Below are positions 54,676-64,000 of a DNA stretch of 64,000 nt, piece by piece. Both the position numbers and the translations under genes were made by a program. Under the pieces are notes generated by a model that was not told where the DNA came from, made no database searches, and saw nothing but the letters and a program-made list of their open reading frames with translations. The stretch spans positions 375,139,792-375,203,791 of the forward strand of contig NC_053035.3 in assembly GCF_002575655.3 (NCBI RefSeq), read 5' to 3'. Numbering within the stretch: position 1 is the stretch's first letter; every line of letters begins with the position of its first letter. The stretch comes from Aegilops tauschii subsp. strangulata. Its lineage: Eukaryota; Streptophyta; Magnoliopsida; Poales; Poaceae.

Positions 54676-57600
54676 TGTAACGCCCCGAGACCGTCGCTTC
54701 AGAAGACTTCCTTATTTTTCCTGATCGCCGCGTGTTTCTTTTGGTGCTTGCTCTTTTATTTTTGCATTGCATCATGTCATCATGCCATCATGTCATTAAT
54801 CTTTGCATCTCAACTAAACTAAATAAATTGTATAGATCTTTTGATCTATTTAAATCGAGGGAATTCACATGGTGATTTCTCTTTATAACATATCCTCCTA
54901 ATATTTATGGAGCTATTATAAATATTCCATTAGTTTGGAATTAACCATAACACACTTGCAAATTATCCCAACGCCGTTGTTATCTTAATTCTTGGTCTCC
55001 AACCTTGCCATATATCCTTTCATCATATTCCGGAGCTCCACCAAAAATCCGAACATTTTGGACCTTCCCTACCCTCACTTCCTATTCAAATCATTTGAAT
55101 TTAAATCAAATGAGTTTGAATTTAAATCTTTCAATCATGGCCTTTTCTATTTTCTCGGAACAAGCACTTTCTTGTGAGTCCGGGAAAATAATCCCCATGC
55201 CCAAATTCTTGTCCACTCTTTCCTTTTCTCTCCTTTTCTTTCTTTGCTTTTTCTGTTTTTAGAAGAGTTTTGAAGAAGAGAGGGAGTGGAGAGCCCAACA
55301 GCCTCCCTCTTCACTGGGCTGGCCTCTAAGCCCAAAGCCCAGCCGGCGCCCCCACCAGCTCTAACCCTAGCCCGCACCGTGCTCTCCTCCCTTACGCCGC
55401 CACTTCCTCCTCTCGATCTCTCCCTCATCTCCCCTGCAGCGCCGCCAGCCTCCCCTGTCTCATCCTCCCGATCCCCTCACCCTCTTCCTCTCGTCCTCTC
55501 CCTTGCACCGCCACCCAGAGAGAGGAGAGGAGCGAGACCCCCTGTCGCCGAGCGCCCGAGGAGAGGAGTTCCTCGAGCACCGGCCGCCCGCAGCAGCCTC
55601 CTCCCCTCGCGACCCCGCTGCCGCTCCTCCTTTGCCTCGCGTCGCCTTCCGCCGGCAAGCGCCGCCCCCGTCCGGATCCGTGGGCCCTGCCTTGGCCGCG
55701 CCTCCCTGCTGCCGAGCCCCCGCCGCCAATTCCCACCTGCGTCATCCTGTCGAGCGCCGGGACAACGGCAGCAGCTCCTCCTCGCCTCGTCCACGTCGAC
55801 GAAAGCCGTGCCTTGGACCTCTGCACCCTCGCCGGAGCGAGTTCGTCCCCGCCGCGCCAAGCCCCTCTCCATCGACCTCCGCGACCAGCACCTCCCCTAT
55901 GTCCCCGTCGCTGCGCCTGCCTCCTCTCGTCGCTGCCGCCTTATGTTCCTCGTCACCGCGCCAATAGCCGCCGCTGCCGTGGTCTTCTGCATCGCCAAAT
56001 CCCAGCACCCGCGGCCCTCTGCTTCGCCTCGCCAAGCCGTCGATGTTCCTCCTCCGGTGCCCTGTCCCCGTCGGTTTTGCTCGAGCACGCCACCACTGCG
56101 CCTCAAGTCTCTCCCGCCGGGAGCCCCGCTTCATGTCCCTGCCGGCCTCGCGTGGACCTCCTCGCCATGGTTCTATCAAACGCCGCAAGTCCGACGCCAG
56201 GAGCACCTCAAGTTCTGCTACATGTAACAGCTAGTACCACTACGGCCGGAGACCTCGGACCCGTCAAGTACCCTGGATACGCCAAGTTCCTCTACGAAAC
56301 GTGTACCACTACCGTCGATCCGCGAAGACCCGGTGGACATCAAGTTCCTTGCCATGACCCTGAACATTTACGAAGTGCGTACGACTATGAAACGTGAACA
56401 ACTACTTCCACTTCGAACGCGTTCCGCCCCGAATGCACGCTTCGAAGGTATAACCCCGAGACGACACCGTGAACGAATGCATGTGTGTTGTATGAGATGC
56501 TCGTGGTTGCACCGTTTCCGAGTTGTCATTCCATGTTCCTCCTCGTTGCCATGCCATCGTCCCGTGGGAACCCGGTTACCGGTATCACCCCACCATCTCT
56601 AGCATGGTCCGCACGTCCGCACAATTCTCTTTTGCGCCGGTATCTCCACGAGCAACCGGAACCGTTATGTTGCCGTGGCACCATTTTTGGATTCGTTGCC
56701 GTGGCACCCCTTTCTTCCACGACGGTGACAAATGCTTCATAACATGCTCATGTCAACATTTTCATAAGATTGCTTAAAACTTGCATATACTTTGCATATG
56801 TCATCCACATCATGATAACAACATTTAAAATGTCTAAAATTGATGTTTGCATTAAGATTGCTAAATGACATATGGTGATTTTCCGGAATTGTTGTTTATT
56901 ATTTCCGGCCTCATTTAACTTGCTTAAATAGATAGTTTATTATGCTTCACCTCTTGCCATGGTAATCAACATTTAATATGGTCGAGTACATAATGAGAGA
57001 GAACTAAATAATTGATGTGGTATTTCGTCAATATGCAACTCGTTGCATATTGAGCTCCACTTAATTTGTAGTGTTGTTTGTTGCACTTTGCCATGCCATG
57101 CTCATTAAACCGGACATGCATCATATTTGTTTTTGCATCATGCCATGTGTATGTGGTGGTTGTTTACTTTGTTGTTTGTTTCTTTCCGGGTTGCTTCTCT
57201 CGTTAGCTTCAGTTTCGTTCCGGAGTTGTGAGGATTCGTTCGACTACATCCGTTTGTCTTCTTCATGGACTCGCTCTTCTTCCTAGCGGGATCTCAAGAA
57301 AGATGACCATACCCTCGAAATCACTTCTATCTTTGCTTGCTAGTTGTTCGCTCTATTGCTATGCCGCGCTACCTACCACTTGCTTTTCAAGCCTCCCAAA
57401 TTGCCATGAACCTCTAACCTTTTTCACCCTACCTAGCAAACCGTTGTTTGGCTATGTTCCCGCTTTTGCTCAGCCCCCCTTATAGCGTTGTTAGTAGCAG
57501 GTGAAGATGAAGATTGCTCCATGTTGGATTATGTTTATGTTGGGATATCACAATATCTCTTATCTTAATTAATGCATCTATATACTTGGTAAAGGGTGGA

Positions 57601-58909
57601 AGGCTCGGCCTTATGCCTGGTGTTTTGTTCCACTCTTGCCGCCCTAGTTTCCGTCATACCGGTGTTATGTTCCTTGATTTTGCGTTCCTTACGCGGTTGG
57701 GTGATTTATGGGACCCCCTTGACAGTTCGCTTTGAATAAAACTCCTCCAGCAAGGCCCAACCTTGGTTTTACCATTTGCCTACCTAAGCCTTTTTCCCTT
57801 GGGTTCTGCAGACTCAAGGGTCATCTTTATTTTAACCCCCGGGCTAGTTCTCCTTCGAGTGCTGGTCCAAACTGAGCGATGTCCGGCGCCCCCTGGGCAA
57901 CCAGGGTCTATGCCAACCCGACGTCTTGCTCATCCGGTGTGCCCTGAGAACGAGATATGTGCAGCTCCTATCGGGATTTGTTGGCACATCCGGGCGGCTT
58001 TGCTGGTCTTGTTTTACCATTGTCGAAATGTCTTGTAAACTGGGATTCCGAGACTGATCGGGTCTTCCTGGGAGAAGGTTTATCCTTCGTTGACCGTGAG
58101 AGCTTATGATGGGCTAAGTTGGGACACCCCTGCAGGGTATAAACTTTCGAGAGCCGTGCCCGGGGTTATGTGGCAGATGGGAATTTGTTAATATCCGGTT
58201 GTAGAGAACTTGACACTTGACCTTATTTAAAATACATCAACCGCGTGTGTAGCCGTGATGGTCTCTTCTCGGCGGAGTCCGGGAAGTGAACACGGTTTCT
58301 GGGTTATGTTTGACGTAAGTAGGAGTTCAGGATCACTTCTTGATCATTGCTAGTTCACGACCGTTCCGTTGCTTCTCTTCTCGCTCTCCTTTGCGTATGT
58401 TAGCCACCATATATGCTTAGTGCTTGCTGCAGCTCCACCTCATTACCTCATCTTTCCTATAAGCTTAAATAGTCTTGATCTCGCGGGTGTGAGATTGCTG
58501 AGTCCTCGTGACTCACAGATACTTCCAAAATAGTTGCAGGTGCCGATGATACCAGTGCAGATGACGCAACTGAGCTCAAGTGGGAGCTCGATGAAGATCT
58601 TGTTCGTTGTGTTGTTTCTTTTCATGTTGATCAGTTGTGGAGCCCAGTTGGGACGATCAGGGATCTAGCAGTTGGGTTGTCTTCTTTTATTTTGGTTCCG
58701 TAGTCGGACCTATGTGTGTACTCTGAATGATGTATGATTTATTTATGTATTGTGTGAAGTGGCGATTGTAAGCCAACTCTTTATCCCATTCTTGTTCATT
58801 ACATGGGATTGTGTAAAGATGACCCTTCTTGCGACAAAACCACAATGCGGTTATGCCTCTAAGTCATGCCTCGACACGTGGGAGATATAGCCGCATCGTG
58901 GGTGTTACA
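54676..58909 (+). repeat. LARD 5' LTR (4.2 kb)
   Basis: TGTAACGCCCCGAG...GGGTGTTACA. An A/T-rich first 600 bp is followed by a G/C-rich, Pro/Ser/Ala-coding-like stretch (55280-56230) and then mixed sequence. A 313-codon ORF at 55286 is broken in the second LTR by single-base indels (for example near 63590 and 63730), so it is not conserved coding sequence. Contains an ATTTGAATTTAAAT inverted repeat near 55090. I see no other gene in 56230-58909. Confidence 0.85.
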
Positions 58910-58912
58910 AGT

Positions 58913-58927
58913 TGGTAATCAGAGCCA
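58913..58927 (+). other. LARD PBS (initiator-Met type)
   Basis: TGGTAATCAGAGCCA, the usual TGGTATCAGAGCCA with one extra A, three bases after the LTR. Confidence 0.75.
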
Positions 58928-61900
58928 TCCCCGACTTAGGAGCCCCCTGCTTGATCGAATCGCTGGCGTTGTTGAGTCTAGAACAAAAATGTTTTGAGTC
59001 TTAGGATTATATATATCGGAGAGTAGGATTCTTTTTACTCCTCAGTCCCTTCGTCGCTCTGGTGAGGCCTCCTGACGTAGAAGTTTTGACTCTTCTCTCC
59101 TCAAATTTCACTAAAAAAAATTTTAGGATCACGCGGGTATCTTGGAATCGTTCCGATGGTTTTGTGACGAGAACATTATTCTTGGTGCCTCCTAACATTT
59201 AGGGGTTGTGGCAGTGTCCCGGGGAGTTGAGCTCCGAGGTGTTGTCGTCACAATTTTATCGTTGCAGTTCTGGAATACCTGAGTTTCGCCGACATCGAAA
59301 TCTCTTTTATGCAGTTGTTGGTGAGATCACCTCGACGCCACCCAGTACTGGGGCGGGAGTTCGGGAGTATTGCCATAACTCGTATAACGGATGCTTTTCG
59401 AAGGTTGAGGTAAACGATTTCCGAAGGTTTCTTGGTTATGTGTTGACGGATGGATACAACTGGATCTAGGTATTGTTAGCTTGGGTGATATATTTTGTGT
59501 CCCCTGTATCCCCAACACCTGATTGCATAACCAGAAAGTTTCGGGAGTTTATAAGTGGGAATTCAAGTAGCTCCTAGGATATCTTTCCGACAGATGCATG
59601 ATATGAGATTGGGGTTCGACGTCTAGTGGTCCGCCTGTACACGGTTGGTTTTACAGTGGTCTCGTAGTGTCTTAAAGAGTCCTTGGCTATGCCGACTCGG
59701 GGACGCTTCATATGTGATGTGCACTGCCTTGTACATGATGGTGCTGTACGATCGAGCCCGTGTGGGCCCCACCACAAAAACTTCGGACGAAATCTCTATC
59801 ATATGTTTGTTCCGGCTTATTTTGCAAGCCAATCCTTTGTTTTGTTTTAAGTTGTGGTATTCGAGTTGCTTCAATGTCAAGTGTTGAATCCATACCTTTT
59901 CTAAACGGTGTTCTTATATTTCTATGTGGATGATAATCCTTCTTGATCATCGAGGTCGTCATGTTAATTTTTTTCCAAACGGCGTGCTTCTCTTCAAGTG
60001 GATCCGATCATTTCAACATTCGCGAGATCAATTCTCAGTTCTTTGCAACGGTGTTTGCTTCATCCGACCCAAGTTGCCTTTGTTTTCCCACCCTCCCACC
60101 CTTTTTTCTTCAAGGACTCAGATTTCTCAACCATGTATCCTTTATTGGTGAGAAGTCCCTTCATTCTTTTCAATCAATGTTCTTACCCGGTGGTTCTCAT
60201 GAAGATGTGCTTCAAGTTTATTATTCTTCGTTCTTTTTCTTCTCCGGTGGATTCAATTCAAGCTTTGTCGATCATATCCTTTCCTCATTTCAAATGTTTT
60301 CTCATGCTGGTGTATCTCGTAATCATCTACCTCTTGCTATTCATGTTATTTGGAGTGCTGAAGATATCTCAGGAGACTCGCATTTCCATTCCCAATCCGT
60401 TCAAGCTATCTCGAGGTTGTTATCTCTTTTGAGCCACTTAATTCAACCGGTGCAATCTCCTTTTCAAGTAATCATTTCAACGGTGTATCTTTTGAGTGGG
60501 CCCTAACCCACAGGTCTTTTCCCAGGATCTTACCTGACTCTTCTAATTTTCCCGGAGTTTCTAAAATTCATTGCAAAGTTTGACGTAAGAATGAATTATC
60601 ATCAGTCATGTCTTTCTCCAAGATCTTTTAAATTCTTTTCGCCGTTGGTTCAACCTTTCCAATTTTCATTCCGGAGTGCCTCAATAATTCATGGTGGTGT
60701 TTCTCGTCATGATTCTCAACATTTGAAGACCGAAGAAGAATCTTTCCTAAATCTTGGTCCGCTCTCTTAAAAATTCATAGTTCTAGCTTATGCCATCCTC
60801 TCATAATTGTTTTCGATTGTGAGAATTCTTTTCTTAACCATCCGGAGTATTTCAGAGTTGTTTTCATTTCTTGATCATCCAAAGGCCATCTTTTCAGAAG
60901 ATTTCTTCGTTCTAAGCTTTCAGCTCTCGTTCTCCAAATCTTACCGGTGCATCGTTCAAATATCCTCTAATCAGTTCGTGATCTCTTCGTTCTCATATAT
61001 TTATATTCCGTCAAGTATCTTTATTCATTTTTCTAAATCTTCTCGGTGAATTGTGCCTTTGCTACTTTCATTTTCAATTCTAACGGTGGTTCGTTCAAGA
61101 TTCCTTTTCCGATGTCCTCATATTAATGTATTCGTTGTTTTAATCCTACCGGTGGTTCCATCAAGACCTTATTCAAGTTTGCGCTATATCTATCTTAATC
61201 CTTTCTACGAGATTAAGTAGTATGCAAGATCTGTTGCTTGTCATCAATCTAAATTGGTGAAGGATACGCGTAATGAAATTCTTATTCTTGTCTCCTCCAA
61301 GTGATTAATTCTTTCTTCCGGAGTTCGTTCATGATATCAAATTTTTGGTTCAAAGTTGTTCACCTTTTCTTTCCGGAGATCCAAGTTATTTCAATTATAT
61401 CATTTCAAAGCTCCATCTAAACCATCGCAAGGCTTCACCTTGTGTTCTTAACTTCTCTTTTGTTTTATCATCCTTTTTACCCGAGTTCTTCATGGAGGCT
61501 CTACTTGGTGGTTCGTCAAGGATTCTTTTCATTCTTCAATTGTTCTTCAAGATTTCTCTCGGAGTTAAGATCCGCCAAGCTATACTCTTAAATAAACATG
61601 GTGCTCAACACATGTTTTGTTTTGTGGAGCCCAAGCATTCTTCATCTTGCATTCTAAAGTGCAATTCGTTCTACCTTATCATTTGAGGCGGTGCTATGTC
61701 ATTCTTGACAGTTTGAGTTCGCGTTTCATGATTCACATGTTGTCAAGAATGAGATATTTTAAATCCACCAATCTCTTCGTTGGATTTATCTTGTGTCATG
61801 TTTCACCTAAAGCTTTCCCTAAGGATTTTTGCTATTTATGGTGCTCATAAATGACCCAAGTTCTTCATTTATCCTCCCGGCGAAATAAGTTTCTCGTCTC

Positions 61901-62690
61901 CTTGTTCATATCAATCCAATCTATTGTTTTCCGTTAGTGGCAGAATTTCACCTCAAGTTTTTGAGATGTTTGCCATAAGCCCACAACAAGTTTGTTCTTT
62001 TCGTTGTTGATTTTTCCAACAGCTCTTTCAATCCTACTTCGTAAGGATGCTCTTCAAAATTCATTTATGCTAGGAGATGTTGGTTTCATTCTTCATTCTA
62101 TTCACTCCAACTATCTAACTATCATGCATTGTTTCCGGAGGCTTTGTGATATTGCTCTCTTCGACCCATCTTCTTGTTTTGTCAAGATCATGTAATTTTT
62201 CCTTTCTTATCCGTTTAGCCGGAGTGTCGTGTTTTCATTCGAGTTCTCTCATCTTATCAAGTTTTGTCTCCTTCTCAACCGGAGTGCTGTCTGAAATCTT
62301 TCTTACCCCTTGTGCCATTCTTTCAGTAGTTCCGGAGGCAATATGTTGTTAATTTCATCGAGTATCCACTCATCTTGTCAAGATCATGTTCAATTCCTTC
62401 CATTTACAGTCGGAGTGCTGCCCAAATTATATCATTCTTATTCTTTCCCTATCTTGTTTTAACCGGAGTGGTTCATATATCTATCGTGTCACTTAACCTC
62501 AAGGTTCTTGTAATGTTCCTTGTTCCTCTTGCTGAACGGAGTGTTTTAAATTTTGTTCACCTCCGCCGTGTCATTTCTTCAAGCTTTGCGACCTCTCAAG
62601 GTTCTTTGGTTTCACTCATTTGTCAAAGAAACAATTAGTTTTACCTCTCCTCTTCCTCTCCCGTTTTTCTCCGGTGTCATCCTAGATCCC
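58928..62690 (+). other. LARD interior, non-coding
   Basis: T-rich (plus strand), no retroelement protein motif on either strand. From about 60000 a loose, degenerate motif recurs every 60-120 bp: CCGG(A/T)G(T)G(G)TTC...TTCAAG or ...CTTGTCAAGATCATG (for example 60187, 61083, 61143, 61506, 62167, 62376). ORFs up to 187 codons (59943-60506) are Phe/Ser-rich consequences of this composition. The conserved non-coding interior is the defining trait of LARDs. Confidence 0.65.
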
Positions 62691-62721
62691 GGGACGAGAT
62701 CCTCTTGTAGTGGTGGAGTGT
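62691..62721 (+). other. LARD polypurine tract region
   Basis: GGGACGAGATCCTCTTGTAG then TGGTGGAGTGT immediately before the LTR. The TGGTGGAG part is the likely plus-strand primer. Confidence 0.6.
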
Positions 62722-64000
62722 TGTAACACCCCGAGACCGTCGCTTCAGAAGACTTCCTTATTTTTCGTGATCGCCGCGTGTTTCTTTTGGTGCTTGCTCT
62801 TTTATTTTTGCATTGCATCATGTCATCATGCCATCATGTCATTAATCTTCGCATCTCAACTCAACTAAATAAATTGTATAGATCTTTTGATCTATTTAAA
62901 TCGAGGGAATTCACATGGTGATTTCTCTTTATAACATATCCTCCTAATATTTATGGAGCTATTATAAATATTCCATTAGTTTGGAATTAACCATAACACA
63001 CTTGCAAATTATCCCAACGCCGTTGTTATCTTAATTCTTGGTCTCCAACCTTGCCATATATCCTTTCATCATATTCCGGAGCTCCACCAAAAATCCGAAC
63101 ATTTTGGACCTTCCCTACCCTCACTTCCTATTCAAATCATTTGAATTTAAATCAAATGAGTTTGAATTTAAATCTTTCAATCATGGCCTTTTCTATTTTC
63201 TCGGAACAAGCACTTTGTTGTGAGTCCGGGAAAATAATCCCCATGCCCAAATTGTTGTCCACTCTTTCCTTTTCTCTCCTTTTCTTTCTTTGCTTTTTCT
63301 GTTTTTAGAAGAGTTTTGAAGAAGAGAGGGAGTGGAGAGCCCAGCAGCCTCCCTCTTCACTGGGCCGGCCTCTAAGCCCAAAGCCCAGCCGGCACCCCCA
63401 CCAGCTCTAACCCTAGCCCGCACCCTGCTCTCCTCCCTTGCGCCGCCACTTCCTCCTCTCGATCTCTCCCTCATCTCCCCTGCAGCGCCGCCAGCCTCCC
63501 CTGTCTCATCCTCCCGATCCCCTCACCCTCTTCCTCTTGTCCTCTCCCTTGCACCGCCACCCAGAGAGAGGAGAGGAGCGAGACCCCTGTCGCCGAGCGC
63601 CCGAGGAGAGGAGTTCCTCGAGCACCGGCCGCCCGTAGCAGCCTCCTCCCTTCGCGACCCCGCTGCCACTCCTCCTTTGCCTCGCGTCACCTTCCGCCGG
63701 CAAGCGCCGCCCCCGTCCGGATCCGTCGGGCCCTGCCTTGGCCGCGCCTCCCTGCTACCGAGGCCCCGCCGCCAATTCCCACCTGCGTCATCCTGTCGAG
63801 CGCCGGGACAAACGGCAGCAGCTCCTCCTCGCCTCGTCCACGTCGATGAAAGCCGTGCCTTGGACCTCTGCACCCTCGCCGGAGCGAGTTCGTCCCCGCC
63901 GCGCCAAGCCCCCCTCCATCGACCTCCGCGACCAGCGCCTCCACTACCTCCCCGTCGCTGCGCCTGCCTCCTCTCGTTGCTGCCGCCTTCCGTTCCTCGT
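62722..64000 (+). repeat. LARD 3' LTR, truncated by the window
   Basis: First 1279 bp of the second LTR, starting TGTAACACCCCGAG and colinear with 54676-55954. Confidence 0.9.

Larger units (their letters stand above)
54676..64000 (+). mobile_element. Sukkula-like LARD (large retrotransposon derivative)
   Basis: Two very long LTRs (first 4234 bp; second runs out of the window) around a 3.8 kb interior without gag or pol. Ends are inverted TGTAAC...GTTACA. It has an initiator-Met-type PBS, and a PPT region with GGGACGAGATCCTCTTGTAG as in Tekay/Del chromoviruses. Structure fits LARDs such as Sukkula. By eye the LTRs differ at about 30 positions in the 1279 bp shared (about 2.3%). Left flank CCTTC is the expected target duplication; its partner is outside. 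Confidence 0.85.

Noticed and set aside
55286..56227. 313-codon Pro/Ser/Ala-rich ORF in the LARD LTR
   Set aside because: The second LTR has single-base indels in the same stretch that break the frame; G/C-rich DNA with few stops explains its length.
59943..60506. 187-codon Phe/Ser-rich ORF in the LARD interior
   Set aside because: Reflects the T-rich degenerate repeat composition; LARD interiors are non-coding and no motif is visible.

Overview
This 64 kb window looks like nuclear DNA of a Triticeae grass (wheat, barley, rye or Aegilops). It is almost entirely nested LTR retrotransposons whose ends match families I know from that tribe (BARE1/WIS/Angela copia, Sabrina and WHAM Athila-like gypsy, a Sukkula-like LARD), plus Stowaway, Tourist and Mutator-like DNA elements. 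Family names rest on LTR termini, primer-binding sites (PBS) and recognisable protein motifs, not on a database search. I see no prokaryotic features, no tRNA or rRNA genes and no CRISPR array.

Layout. 1-2901: 3' end of a BARE1-type copia element, inserted in the LTR of a minus-strand, Tat-like gypsy element (2902-10123). That gypsy element keeps gag and protease, has lost most of pol, and carries a gene-like B3-domain ORF on the opposite strand with its own TATA box. 10124-14374: Tourist and Stowaway MITEs and Mutator-like elements filled with short degenerate repeats. 15887-18323: the only host gene I can support, a three-exon minus-strand gene for a universal-stress-protein (USP) domain protein. 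Upstream of it lie a ~345 bp direct duplication, MITE remnants, an array of degenerate repeats and a LINE reverse transcriptase (RT) remnant.

From 23861 to the right edge the elements are nested six deep and none of the outer ones closes inside the window: copia LTR (23861) < Sabrina-like (25257) < minus copia (41210) < WHAM-like (49034) < Tat-like gypsy (52738) < Sukkula-like LARD (54676). A complete, young copia element (28393-36963, target site duplication GCAAT) sits inside the Sabrina-like interior.

Main observations. (1) Two Tat-like elements each carry an antisense gene-like unit whose TATA box lies 244 and 234 bp from the LTR/PPT border (PPT: polypurine tract): one with a B3-like domain, one with a 'putative gypsy type transposon' domain and a leader intron. 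(2) The copia copies share the same disabling lesions: a frameshift plus loss of the first Asp of the RT YVDD box in three copies, and four shared nonsense codons in gag in two. One of these copies has LTRs only ~0.5% diverged, so a protein-dead lineage appears to have moved recently in trans. (3) Every element whose coding region can be judged looks non-autonomous. (4) An inner element has more diverged LTRs than the element it sits in. Divergence counts were made by eye.
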